37,215 nt of DNA from Methylobacter psychrophilus (GTDB lineage: Bacteria; Pseudomonadota; Gammaproteobacteria; Methylococcales; Methylomonadaceae). Each line of letters begins with the position of its first letter. Within the stretch, counting starts at the first letter, position 1. Under the pieces are notes generated by a model. The model did no database searches. It worked only from the letters and a program-made list of their open reading frames with translations, and was not told the origin of the DNA. This document shows, one piece after another, positions 15,166 to 24,356 of the stretch. The translations under genes and the position numbers were made by a program. The stretch is taken from assembly GCF_025583945.1 (NCBI RefSeq), contig NZ_JAOEGU010000038.1:1-37215 (forward strand), in the 5' to 3' direction.

Positions 15166-16695
15166 ATGTCATTTTTATTAACACGCTTTGGCGTTATTTT
15201 AGGTTTATTTTTTTTATTGCCTTTTCTTGTTCTTAGCGGTTTGGGGGGGTACTGGTTATGGCAACAGGGTTGGCTGTCACAAGGAATTGGCGTTATATCT
15301 GCGAATACTCTTCTGTTTTATAGCTTGTTGCGATGGCGGAGCCATAAAGAAAAACCATTACTTATTAAAAGCCTTGAAATTACTCCAAATCCTAATTGGG
15401 CAGATGATGCTCAACAAGCTTGGTTAGAACTAGAGCGTTTCTCTAAAAACTATCCAGTAAAAACTGATTTATTAACAGATCCAAATAAAGCATTAAAACT
15501 AACTAACCAAGTATTACTTTTGGTTGCCCGTCATTTTAATGCAGACTCAAAATACCCTATTTTAGAATTCCCGTTACCCTATTTAATCAAGCTTATTGCG
15601 CTAGTTTGTGAAGACTTGCAGCAGGATGTGCTAAACAAAATTCCTGGTAGTCATGCTGTTCGGGTCGGCGATTTGGTTCGTACAAAAGATTTGCTTAATA
15701 ATATCAATCAACTTAAATCAATTTTTACAGTTGGGAATTGGTTGTTTAATTGGTCAGGAGCCGCACTAGGAAAAGCACGAAGTTTATTATTTTATAAAGG
15801 ACTGGATAAGGTTCGGGAAGAAATAGTGCAGCGTTTAGTTAGCGCTTATATTAGCAAACTTGGTTACTATGCTATCCAACTTTATAGTGGCCAACTAACT
15901 TTAGATGACATTGTCCCTACAGACATATTAACCGGTGACTCAAAAATAGATGTTGTAAAAAATAGAGCGCATGAATTATCTATAGAACCTTTACGAATAT
16001 TGGTGTTAGGTCAGGTTAGTAGCGGTAAGTCGAGTTTAATTAATGCATTATTTGGTGAAACAAAAACAGCAGAAGGCGTATTACCAACGACTTCAGAAAT
16101 AACGCCTTTCATACTGGAACGGGATGGATTGCAACAGGCTATAGTCCTTGATAGTGCCGGTTACGGGGGCTTAGAGCATGAACATGCCCCGACCGCATTA
16201 AAAAAAGAATGGACTAAAGTCGATGTAATTTTAATCGTATGTAATGCCTCACAAGCGGCTAGATCAGAAGATGCCAAGCAACTACATAGCATACGTCACG
16301 AGTTCCAAACACAAAGAAAAAATAGAACGTTACCCGTAATTATTGCCGTAGCAACTCAAATTGATCGTTTACGCCCTTTTCGTGAATGGTTGCCGCCTTA
16401 TGATATTCAACACCCCCAATCACTCAAGGCACAGAGTATCCGAGATGCTTGTGAAGTGATTGCGCATGATTTGAGCTTACCTCTTGATCGTATTATGCCG
16501 GTCTGTCTGGCACCTGAAAAATCAACTTACAACATAGATGATGGTTTAATTCCATTAATTCATGAACTGCTGAATGATGCACAACGTGTACGTTATTTAC
16601 GATGTTTACGTAATTACCAAGAAAAAAGCTATTGGCAGCAATGGCGGAAGCAAGCAACAGATACCGGAAAGTTTATTATGAATATAACCTCATGA
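15166..16695 (+). CDS. Membrane-anchored GTPase (Era/YfjP-like G domain)
   Basis: Two N-terminal membrane spans (about residues 10-30 and 38-56) are followed by a 200-residue helical region with short hydrophobic parts. The G domain begins near residue 275: G1 GQVSSGKS (282-289), Thr-rich G2 (PTTSEITPF), G3 DSAGYGG (329-335) and G4 TQID (397-400), a common variant of NKxD. The family resembles the bacterial Era/dynamin-like GTPases YfjP/YeeP. The ATG lies 5 bp after the preceding stop without a strong ribosome binding site, so coupling is likely. The tail (YLRCLRNYQEKSYWQQW) has a Trp/Arg-rich amphipathic look. Together with the DUF697 GTPase it may form a membrane-bound GTPase pair. Confidence 0.85.
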   Translation: MSFLLTRFGVILGLFFLLPFLVLSGLGGYWLWQQGWLSQGIGVISANTLLFYSLLRWRSHKEKPLLIKSLEITPNPNWADDAQQAWLELERFSKNYPVKTDLLTDPNKALKLTNQVLLLVARHFNADSKYPILEFPLPYLIKLIALVCEDLQQDVLNKIPGSHAVRVGDLVRTKDLLNNINQLKSIFTVGNWLFNWSGAALGKARSLLFYKGLDKVREEIVQRLVSAYISKLGYYAIQLYSGQLTLDDIVPTDILTGDSKIDVVKNRAHELSIEPLRILVLGQVSSGKSSLINALFGETKTAEGVLPTTSEITPFILERDGLQQAIVLDSAGYGGLEHEHAPTALKKEWTKVDVILIVCNASQAARSEDAKQLHSIRHEFQTQRKNRTLPVIIAVATQIDRLRPFREWLPPYDIQHPQSLKAQSIRDACEVIAHDLSLPLDRIMPVCLAPEKSTYNIDDGLIPLIHELLNDAQRVRYLRCLRNYQEKSYWQQWRKQATDTGKFIMNITS

Positions 16696-16764
16696 ATATG
16701 AAAGAATTACTATTTCATACCTGTTATAAAACAATGCAATACAAATTTTTAAAAGGATCAATGC

Positions 16765-19101
16765 ATGACGCTTCCAAGTAATACCAATATTTTTAACCAT
16801 CTCTTTGAGTACTCGAAACAAATAGAAGCACATTGGTCGACTATTATAGAAAATATTTGTGATGTGGTTCAAGAACATCCCCATCTTGATATAGCCCATT
16901 TTAATCAGCTAAATGATAAATTTAAGATTGCCATTGAACGGCTACATAACGACTTACAAAGCCCTACACTTATTCTAGCCACCACAGGGACAACCAGTAG
17001 CGGTAAAAGTACGATTATTAATTTATTATGTGGCGCAGATTTAATGCCGCGAATGACGCAGGAAATGAGTGCGGGTGTAGTTTATATTCACAATAGCCCT
17101 GACAACACACGAATTTTAAATATCCATAAAACTGATGGAGCACTTTGGGAATGTGATGAATGGCACGATCTATCTGATATAGAAATTCGTACTAAATTAA
17201 CCACAGTAATGGATAGCTTTAATACAAAAAAGGGTATGGATCAATTAGCGCCTCCACATATTGAACTGACTTACCCACTAGCTTGTTTTAATAATCCTGA
17301 ATTATTAGCGCTCTCAAACCTTCCTAAAAGCACGCAATTCAAATTGATGGATTTGCCAGGCTTACGAAATCATCAAGACAATACTAATGCCGATACTATT
17401 AAAAGCTGTCGCGATGCATTGTGTTTAGTTGCCTACAACATGGAAGAAACTGATGAAAATCGCCGAATAGAATTAGTACAACAAGTATTACAGCAAATAA
17501 AACACATGGGTGGCTCTCCAGCTCGCATGATGTTTATCTTAAATCGTATTGATGCATTTTTATCTGATTACGAAGCCGACCGTCGAAGAGATGAACATAT
17601 AAACAAAGTTAAAACCGAAATCACCGATATTTTATATAAAGAACTCCCTGAGCATCGAGATACATTAGAAAATTTAACTTTTAGCCCGTTAAGTTCTTTA
17701 CCCGCATTACATGCCCAACTTATTAAATCAGAAAATGACCGTGTACATTCAGCTGATGAATTAGATAAACATTTTAATGGTTTAATTCCTGAGGAATTAC
17801 TTGATGACTTACCACGCAGAATTAGTTCATGGAAAGATCATGATTTTCAACGCATCAATGAAGTTGTTTGGAAAAACAGTTATGGTGCAGAGTTTTTTAA
17901 ACAACTAGATAATCACATTCAAATACATTTCCCTACCTTAGTTATTCCTACTATCGTACAAAATTTTGAAAAAGAAATTGGCTATGCCATTGGTGAATTA
18001 GTAAGAACTTGTTACAGTGAGTTGAATAGTTCAGAAGAAACTTACACCAAAGCGCGAGAGTTATTAATTAGACAAAACAGTGAACTACGTGAATTTATAG
18101 CTCAAGCCAACGCTAAGTTAATTGAGCCCATTGAATATTTAAAAGAAGAGCTAAAAAAAAATACTGGCTCAATAAGCAATGCCCTAGAAATATTCTCTGA
18201 GGCCTTATTTGAAACAAAAATTTATCAAAAAACACTCACTGAAGATAAATTAACCCCGTTATTTTCGTGGAATGCCAATATAAAAACTCAAGCACTGAGC
18301 GTGCTTACTGCTGTAAAGCAATCACTTATTGCTGGACATCGTGACTTTAAAAATACAACTGTCGAAAATCTGCCTTATCATTTACAGCTAGAGTTAGCTA
18401 ATGAATGTCATGAGTATCTGTATTTTTATACAGAAATCAAACGCAAAGAAGAAAAAGAATTATTAAATGGAAGCTCTGATTTTAAAGTTGATAAAAGATT
18501 AAATAACTTTTTAGAATCGATTAATAACGTTGTCCATAATGTTATTACTATCCATAGCAATCTAGAAAACAAAAGAATTCATGACACTATAGATTTGTTG
18601 ATGAAACATTATTTGGATTACTTACGTAGTAATATAAAAAACATTGCACCTGAATGGAATCTATCCATTAATAATTCAATATTAAATAATCTACATACCC
18701 CAGAAATTAACTTTGTTAATTTAAAAACCCTTGCCCAAAGCTCGGCCAGAGAAAAGCGCCATGGCTTTCTATGGCTTTTTACAAAAGTGATCTCTTATAA
18801 AAAATTCCCTAGTCATCAAACGCTACACAATGACATAGCATTTGAACTCATAGGCCAATTAGATTCTTTATTAATACCTTTTCAAGAAATGTTATATCAA
18901 TATTTTGTTGATTTAAATGCCAACGTTATTAAAGAACAAGAAAGCGTATTAGAAGATTTTAAAGACAAGCTTGATCAAGCGTATCAACAAAATATTGATG
19001 ATTATGAAAAAGTAAAAATCCGATGGGAGCCTTTACTTGAAAGAGCACAACAATTAGATAAGCTCACTAACGAATTTGTCTATAAGTGGGAATCCTTATG
19101 A
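16765..19101 (+). CDS. Dynamin-like GTPase, 778 residues
   Basis: Complete dynamin-type G domain: G1 GTTSSGKS (75-82), G2 region around MSAGVVYI, G3 DLPG (196-199) and G4 NRID (260-263, close to the canonical N/TKxD). After residue 360 the protein is almost wholly helical, with a charged middle (stalk-like, residues 390-600) and a further helix bundle to the end; no long hydrophobic span is seen. Bacterial dynamin-like proteins bind or reshape membranes and several take part in phage defence or vesicle release. AAAGGATC precedes the ATG. Its last codons overlap the next gene by ATGA. The family is clear; the cellular role is inferred. Confidence 0.9.
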   Translation: MTLPSNTNIFNHLFEYSKQIEAHWSTIIENICDVVQEHPHLDIAHFNQLNDKFKIAIERLHNDLQSPTLILATTGTTSSGKSTIINLLCGADLMPRMTQEMSAGVVYIHNSPDNTRILNIHKTDGALWECDEWHDLSDIEIRTKLTTVMDSFNTKKGMDQLAPPHIELTYPLACFNNPELLALSNLPKSTQFKLMDLPGLRNHQDNTNADTIKSCRDALCLVAYNMEETDENRRIELVQQVLQQIKHMGGSPARMMFILNRIDAFLSDYEADRRRDEHINKVKTEITDILYKELPEHRDTLENLTFSPLSSLPALHAQLIKSENDRVHSADELDKHFNGLIPEELLDDLPRRISSWKDHDFQRINEVVWKNSYGAEFFKQLDNHIQIHFPTLVIPTIVQNFEKEIGYAIGELVRTCYSELNSSEETYTKARELLIRQNSELREFIAQANAKLIEPIEYLKEELKKNTGSISNALEIFSEALFETKIYQKTLTEDKLTPLFSWNANIKTQALSVLTAVKQSLIAGHRDFKNTTVENLPYHLQLELANECHEYLYFYTEIKRKEEKELLNGSSDFKVDKRLNNFLESINNVVHNVITIHSNLENKRIHDTIDLLMKHYLDYLRSNIKNIAPEWNLSINNSILNNLHTPEINFVNLKTLAQSSAREKRHGFLWLFTKVISYKKFPSHQTLHNDIAFELIGQLDSLLIPFQEMLYQYFVDLNANVIKEQESVLEDFKDKLDQAYQQNIDDYEKVKIRWEPLLERAQQLDKLTNEFVYKWESL

Positions 19102-19901
19102 ATGCGGATACTCATAATAAAAAATATATTCTAACAAATATACCACTTATTAGTGAAGCCATATCTTTAAAGCCTGATGAACTAATACTTGACTTGGTGA
19201 ATCGTAAACCATTTAAAGACTATGTTGAGCAGTTAACACCCTACATCAAAGCATTAGAAAATGGTGATGAATGGTACGACAACGTCGCATTGTTACATCT
19301 TCTAAGAGAAGAGCAAGATAACATTAATCTTAATATCAGAGAAAAAAATATGCCGAAACAAGATTCTGTTACAAATTCTAATTCAGTTTGTGATGCTCTT
19401 GTCTCAAACCAAGAATTAATATTAACGACTAGCCAATCACTTTCAATCGGAATTGCAATAGGAATCTTAATCGGAATTGCAGTAGGAAAAATCTATACAA
19501 AATCGAAAAATCCGATACAAAAAGTTAGTTCATTTAGATATTATTTGTTATTGATAATTCCATCTAATCAAGCAATGAGTCTAAAGAACGGCCAAATACT
19601 AAATAAAGATGACGCTAGTAAATTAATTAATCATGCAAAACGAGCTTATTGTTTTAAAGAACATGATGTCACAGGTCAAAAAATTGCAGATAACGTAAAA
19701 TGCTCTGATGAGCCTATTGATTATAAAACAGAAAATTCTGTATTAGTCTATCTTGTATTATCCTCAAGCTATAAAGACATTGTTACCCAACGTATCAGAT
19801 CAAACATCAGTGATCAAATAAGTAACAACTCAGAAATTAAAATTAAAAAAATTGCCAAACTACAATCGGCTTTATCTACAAAAGATTTTTACGATATTTG
19901 A
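19098..19901 (+). CDS. Protein with a glycine-zipper-like membrane segment, dynamin partner
   Basis: The start at 19098 overlaps the dynamin gene stop (ATGA), which marks translational coupling, and gives 267 residues. The N-terminal 110 residues are helical and soluble. A single hydrophobic span follows at about 117-138 (SLSIGIAIGILIGIAVG), with Gly at regular i/i+4 positions like glycine zippers that pack in membranes. The C-terminal 125 residues form a soluble domain (FRYYLLLIIPSNQAM, then NSVLVYLVLSSSYKDIV). The family is not recognised. The coupling to the dynamin-like gene suggests the two products work in one complex, for example with this one as membrane anchor. Confidence 0.75.
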   Translation: MNADTHNKKYILTNIPLISEAISLKPDELILDLVNRKPFKDYVEQLTPYIKALENGDEWYDNVALLHLLREEQDNINLNIREKNMPKQDSVTNSNSVCDALVSNQELILTTSQSLSIGIAIGILIGIAVGKIYTKSKNPIQKVSSFRYYLLLIIPSNQAMSLKNGQILNKDDASKLINHAKRAYCFKEHDVTGQKIADNVKCSDEPIDYKTENSVLVYLVLSSSYKDIVTQRIRSNISDQISNNSEIKIKKIAKLQSALSTKDFYDI

Positions 19902-19931
19902 CCCCTATTTATTATTAAAGAGATGACTACT

Positions 19932-22268
19932 ATGGATTGGAAAACGGCTTCAACCTTATATGCTAATCAACTTAAAACAGCACTCAATGTGCGTCGGCAT
20001 GCTTTAGATTTACTGAATTTAGCTTCTGTAAATCACTTGAATATTACTCAAGAACAAAAGGCTATTTTACAAAAAGCCGGAGAACCTGCTGAAAAACTTA
20101 TGCGCCGGTTACAAAATGGTGAGTTTCGCATTGCAGTGGTTGGTTTAGAAAAAGCCGGAAAAAGTACATTCGTTAACGCTTGGTTGGGCTCAGATTTATT
20201 ACCTGCTAAACCAGCTCGCTGTACATTTACCACTACACAAATTTATTCAGTACAAGCCCAAAATGAGCAACGCTTAGAAACTTTACCGAAAAGTGCAGAG
20301 CAATATCGCGCTTATCAAGCAGATTTACGAGACCAGTTACAAAGTGCAGATAAGAGTGCTGCACAAAAAGCAGAAAATGATCTAAATGTAATGGACTTAC
20401 ATAATAACACCTTACAAGAAATTATTGATGAAGGTAAAAAAACATATAATTTTAGTCGCTTGGCAGAAATAAAATCTAACTTAAGTCGCTATGTGGCAGA
20501 CGAGCGTTATGCACACGCCATGCAAGAAGCACGTCTTTATACTTCACAACTAGCGGCTGTTGATGGGGTGGTTTTTTATGATGTCCCTGGTTTAGATTCG
20601 GGGCTCGCAAAGCACATTGAAGAATCAAAAGAAATGTTAGCAGACTGTGATGCTATTATTTTAGTGCAAAGAAGAGATATTGATTTAAAAGCACATGAGC
20701 AAGATTTAATTAAATTCGGTGCTACAGGTGATCCCTATTTAAAACTAGCTGATAAGTTATTTGTATTTTGGGGGCAAGTCGACTTACAGCCTTCCAAAGA
20801 AGTTCTGCAAGATAATTGGCAGCAATTATTAGGAAAATGGGCCGTATTTGGAATTCCAGAACACAGAATCGTCAGTGGTTCAGCTGGTGCTCACTTAGTT
20901 TTACAAGGTTTTGATATACCTCAGGTAGGCTCTTTAGAACAAACGCAAAACAAAATGTGCTCGCTAACCGGATTAACTTCTGCGGATGAACTAAAAAAAG
21001 CGACAGGTATTCTTGAGTTACAACAGCGTATACAAAAATATCTTGATCATGAACGAACCGAGCTATTAAAAAAACGCTGTAACGGTATGATTAACGATAT
21101 CCTCAAAACTGCCCAAGATATCTATAAAACCGTAGCAGCCGTTTATCCCGAAGACCCAGAACAAGCTAAACGAACTCAAGAGAGTCAACAAAAAATTGAA
21201 TTTAGTGAATGGTGGTCTAAACGTTGGAAAAAAGTTAGCGCAGACGTCAATAATCGATTTAAAGAAGGCAGTGCAACTTCAATAAAAAACAGACAGTTAT
21301 TCAAAGCTCGCTATGATGAATTAGTCAAAGAAAAAATAACTGCATTACCTTCTCGCCAGTTAGAAGCAAGACAACAAATTTTTGACAGCATTAGTAATCC
21401 CGTCTTTGATTCTATTAAGGCTAATTATACTTGGCGTGAAAAACTACATAGTGACGTGCGAAAAATGCTGAAGTCAGTGGCAAATAACTTGGCGTTGGAA
21501 TTACAACAAGAATTATTAGCTTTAGTAAAAGAATTGGATCAACAGTTATGGAATAGTCCGTTGATTAAACCTAAGCTCTTTAAAGATGACGCTATATATT
21601 TTCAATTATTAGAACATAGTTTAAATACCTTGTTTTTAAGATTTGCACGTCCTGTTGCTGAACTGTTAATTAGAGGTGCAGTGGGTAGTGAAACGAGAAC
21701 TGAAACGCGTAAAAAAATAGGTGCAGACATTGAAATTATTGACAATTACTATACGGGTGATGAGCCGGCTTTAGAGCGTTTATGTCAATATGCTAATCAT
21801 GGTGTGGATCTAATAACTAACCCAAAAAAGCGTAAAGAGGTTTTGGGCAGTTCCGTAAATGTAGCAAAAGCAATTCTTGGTACAAGTATATTTGCTAATA
21901 TCGCTATTGAAGCCGCAGAAACAATAGTTAATGAAGTAAGTAAATCCATGCCAAGTCCCAATCCACAAAACGCAGTTATTATAGAGGTTGAATCTGATAT
22001 TAAGGCCTTAGAACATTATTTAATTTATGGTATTTTTGAAGCGTCTGGTTTTGGTGTCTTTTGTCAGCAAGAATTAGATAATTTGCGTGATAATTTTCTT
22101 GATGTAGATATGGAAGGAACTTGGACAGGGGTTGTTGGTGTTGAATGGCTTGCAGGTAATGCAGAGTTATTGAAAGAATTACCGATTAACTTACAGGCTT
22201 TTAACTTTGATACCGAGGTAAGTGATACACTTAAACAATTAAGAATTGCCTTAGATACAGCGCATTAA
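19932..22268 (+). CDS. Second dynamin-like GTPase, about 778 residues
   Basis: G1 is GLEKAGKS (residues 74-81 counted from the alternative ATG at 19923), then Thr-rich G2 CTFTTTQIYS, and G3 DVPG (220-223). The G4 strand reads FVFWGQVDLQ, so GQVD takes the place of NKxD. The N-terminal 65 residues precede the G domain as helices. The remainder is long and helical, with a hydrophobic amphipathic part (NVAKAILGTSIFANIAIEAA) near residue 650 that could insert into membrane, as paddle regions do in bacterial dynamins. AAAGAG supports the ATG at 19932. It differs from the first dynamin, so the pair may be hetero-oligomeric like LeoA/LeoB-type or DynA/B-type pairs. Confidence 0.88.
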   Translation: MDWKTASTLYANQLKTALNVRRHALDLLNLASVNHLNITQEQKAILQKAGEPAEKLMRRLQNGEFRIAVVGLEKAGKSTFVNAWLGSDLLPAKPARCTFTTTQIYSVQAQNEQRLETLPKSAEQYRAYQADLRDQLQSADKSAAQKAENDLNVMDLHNNTLQEIIDEGKKTYNFSRLAEIKSNLSRYVADERYAHAMQEARLYTSQLAAVDGVVFYDVPGLDSGLAKHIEESKEMLADCDAIILVQRRDIDLKAHEQDLIKFGATGDPYLKLADKLFVFWGQVDLQPSKEVLQDNWQQLLGKWAVFGIPEHRIVSGSAGAHLVLQGFDIPQVGSLEQTQNKMCSLTGLTSADELKKATGILELQQRIQKYLDHERTELLKKRCNGMINDILKTAQDIYKTVAAVYPEDPEQAKRTQESQQKIEFSEWWSKRWKKVSADVNNRFKEGSATSIKNRQLFKARYDELVKEKITALPSRQLEARQQIFDSISNPVFDSIKANYTWREKLHSDVRKMLKSVANNLALELQQELLALVKELDQQLWNSPLIKPKLFKDDAIYFQLLEHSLNTLFLRFARPVAELLIRGAVGSETRTETRKKIGADIEIIDNYYTGDEPALERLCQYANHGVDLITNPKKRKEVLGSSVNVAKAILGTSIFANIAIEAAETIVNEVSKSMPSPNPQNAVIIEVESDIKALEHYLIYGIFEASGFGVFCQQELDNLRDNFLDVDMEGTWTGVVGVEWLAGNAELLKELPINLQAFNFDTEVSDTLKQLRIALDTAH

Positions 22269-22301
22269 TTCAATAATATTTACATATCATTAGGTACAGT
22301 T

Positions 22302-22940
22302 ATGAGTGACGATTTTAAAGAAGTTTCTGTGTTATCGAAAGATCTAACAATCCTAGAAAAACATGAAATATTTCCTATCCTTGATAAAGCTGATAAATCA
22401 ACAACCTATGACGTTGAATTTGAAAAGACCTATGAATACAATCAAGATATTGATGACTTAAAGGGCAAAGATAAAATAGAAATGTCAGCTGAAGCACTAT
22501 CCACCATTGGCGGTAGTGCCGTTGGAGTCGCAGCAGCAGGTACTTTAGCGAGCGCAGCAGGCGCATCAACTTTATTAGGCTCCACGTCCTTAGCAAGTGT
22601 CTTAGGTGGTGTTTTTGTCACAACAACTCCAGTTGGTTGGGTTGTTGGTGCCGCTGTTGCGGCAGGAGCAGTTGGATATGGTATTTCTAAATTACTTAAA
22701 TCTGGAAATAAAGATCAAATACGCAATGAGGTAATAAAGCGATTAGAAGCACGCATTACGGATTTAAAAAGCAATGGCCTTAATGAATTTCATCTTACTG
22801 AATTACAACAATTATTATTGGTTGCCATTGAGAAAAACCTAATCTCAGAATCAAAAATTGAAAGTATTATTAGTCAAATTGAAAACTATTCACTAAAAGT
22901 AGATATTGCAGTTCAAAGAATAAAGTTACTTCTCCAATGA
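22302..22940 (+). CDS. Alanine/glycine-rich membrane protein at the end of the GTPase cluster
   Basis: The 212-residue protein begins with a charged soluble part (1-60). A long Ala/Gly/Val-rich stretch follows, residues 64-132, with TIGGSAVGVAAAGTLASAAG and TTPVGWVVGAAVAAGAVGYG, which can form two or three small-residue spans. A charged helical end of 80 residues follows. The pattern resembles colicin-like or pore-forming hydrophobic hairpins and also DUF-type regulators of them. An AGG-N7-ATG ribosome binding site supports the start. It is the last gene of the rightward set (34 bp after the second dynamin) and could be the membrane effector, but that is inference. Confidence 0.75.
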   Translation: MSDDFKEVSVLSKDLTILEKHEIFPILDKADKSTTYDVEFEKTYEYNQDIDDLKGKDKIEMSAEALSTIGGSAVGVAAAGTLASAAGASTLLGSTSLASVLGGVFVTTTPVGWVVGAAVAAGAVGYGISKLLKSGNKDQIRNEVIKRLEARITDLKSNGLNEFHLTELQQLLLVAIEKNLISESKIESIISQIENYSLKVDIAVQRIKLLLQ

Positions 22941-23273
22941 TATAAAATAATACTTCAATTAATTTACATCGTTATTGGATTATTTGTAATCTGTGTTATT
23001 TCTAACATTAGAAATACACTTACATTAGATTTCTGTTCCTCATGCAATTCATATAATATAGTTACCATAAAATAATGGTAACACCCATAGAACCAGCTTA
23101 TTTTTTACATGGTGATCATGTATTGTAACTATTTCTTACCGTGGCAAGACGAATATTATGGCGTTTCTGGTGAAAGACAGTTTCAGATATTAAAACCCAT
23201 TTATTGTCGTTTGCTAAACTTCGCGAATGGTCGGTTTGGGGAAGCTTAAATCCATACCCGAATGACGGCAGTG

Positions 23274-23303
23274 GGTCGCTATGGATAGCTATCTATAGCG
23301 ACC
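23274..23303. repeat. 30-bp near-perfect palindrome
   Basis: GGTCGCTATGGATAG (23274-23288) and CTATCTATAGCGACC (23289-23303) are reverse complements at 14 of 15 positions, without spacer. It joins directly to the dispersed repeat copy B, as if it formed one edge of a small mobile repeat. Confidence 0.7.
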
Positions 23304-23353
23304 ATTAAGAGCCACTCACGATCGTCTGCTTTAGGGCGATGAATATTGCAGAA
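23298..23353 (+). repeat. Dispersed intergenic repeat, copy B
   Basis: About 42 of 56 positions agree without gaps with the copy at 10899, including CATTA near the left and GGCGATGAAT. ..GCAGAA at the right. Here the site that carries the MITE in copy A reads GACCATTA, with no insertion. Confidence 0.6.
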
Positions 23354-23378
23354 GTCTTTTTAACGAGCCGCAAAAACT

Positions 23379-23398
23379 AGCATCCCTGATGCTTTTTT
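23379..23398 (+). terminator. Intrinsic terminator downstream of the GTPase cluster
   Basis: AGCATC-CCT-GATGCT followed by TTTTT; an A-run lies before it, so it may work in both directions. It is the first strong terminator after the gene at 22302-22940, though 440 bp away. Confidence 0.65.
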
Positions 23399-23619
23399 GA
23401 GTAGAGCCAAAATGATATCGACTGGAAAGATGCGCTTAAAATTTGTTAGTTGTAGGAATAATTCTGAAAACTGATGGTGAAGAAAATGAGTCGTTCTTTC
23501 AGCCCCTGAAATAGTTTTCAAAAAATATTTCCTAATTTTACGTTGGTTTTTTTGAAAAGTGGCTTTTTCGTTCAGGCACCAATTACTCTAATTTTCTGTT
23601 ATCTTTATTTTTTATCCCT

Positions 23620-24078
23620 TTAAGCCATTGCAAGCATTAGTTGCTCTTGTATGTATGGCTCCAGATTTACCCAGCCATCAAGGTCATTAAGTGTCTGACA
23701 ACTGATCGTCGCCATTAGTGGCAGGGCATTTTCAAGTACCCAAGCGATATCCCAGTTATCAATTTCGCCTGATTGCAGACGTTCCTGGGAAACCCGTTCT
23801 TGGTCGCCAGGTTGGGGACGTGTTTTATAATTGAGCGGTCTTTTAATACCAACCAGATTGGCTATGCCAACAATGAGTCCACCTTGTTTAATTAAGGCAA
23901 TAGACTTGCTATGATGAGTAAAGCCTGTTCGCATTTCCCAACTGCCGGTGCCGTTCAGTATTTTATCGATATGCTGGCCATCAATGATCAACCCTTTAGT
24001 CGGTACTTTTGTTTTTAAGGCTAAATGACACGCGCTAACGACAAGCATTTCTTGGGCATCTGGCGGTTTACTACCCAT
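23620..24078 (-). CDS. ASCH-like domain protein, possibly shortened at the N-terminus
   Basis: From ATG 24078 (AGG eight bases upstream) the product has about 152 residues. The core GLIIDGQHIDKILNGTGSWE followed by MRTG and by LIKQGGLIVGIANLVGI fits the ASCH fold: an Ile-lined strand, then the K-x-x-x-W-E-x-R element and a Gly-rich strand. ASCH proteins bind RNA or modified nucleotides, and some cleave or deaminate them. The same frame is open farther upstream (to 24147, YYLRAWAQRVNQVI) but offers no ATG there, and another frame on the same strand (24071-24256) reads plausibly as MKNAESTTNTVLDQFLKVT. A frameshift in a longer ancestral gene is therefore possible. Confidence 0.6.
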   Translation of the reverse strand: MGSKPPDAQEMLVVSACHLALKTKVPTKGLIIDGQHIDKILNGTGSWEMRTGFTHHSKSIALIKQGGLIVGIANLVGIKRPLNYKTRPQPGDQERVSQERLQSGEIDNWDIAWVLENALPLMATISCQTLNDLDGWVNLEPYIQEQLMLAMA

Positions 24079-24356
24079 GCAAATGACCTGATTTACACGC
24101 TGAGCCCATGCCCTTAAATAATATTGCCAAAGTATTAAAATCAGCAATCTTAAAACACTTGTTACACGGCAGGGTGTTGCATATCGTAACCTTCAAAAAT
24201 TGATCTAATACTGTGTTTGTAGTGCTTTCAGCATTTTTCATAGATGACTCCAACATTATTTAATCTTTTATAAGCTAATGGCTGCTTCCTGTTAACGGTA
24301 GTAAGAATAAATGATGTTGGCGACAAATAATGACCTATAAAGATTAATCCTGCTTT

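Larger units (their letters stand above)
22941..23619. other. Intergenic region with hairpins, dispersed repeat and terminator
   Basis: No gene was seen over about 680 bp. Present are GTTACCAT / ATGGTAAC arms (23061-23068, 23075-23082), a 30-bp near-perfect palindrome (23274-23303), the second copy of the dispersed repeat directly after it, and an intrinsic terminator at 23379. These are listed separately where useful. Confidence 0.6.

Noticed and set aside
24071-24256. Frame MLESSMKNAE... as an independent small gene
   Set aside because: It overlaps the ASCH-like frame and has an unconvincing Cys-rich end; it is more likely part of a broken longer gene, so it is described there instead.
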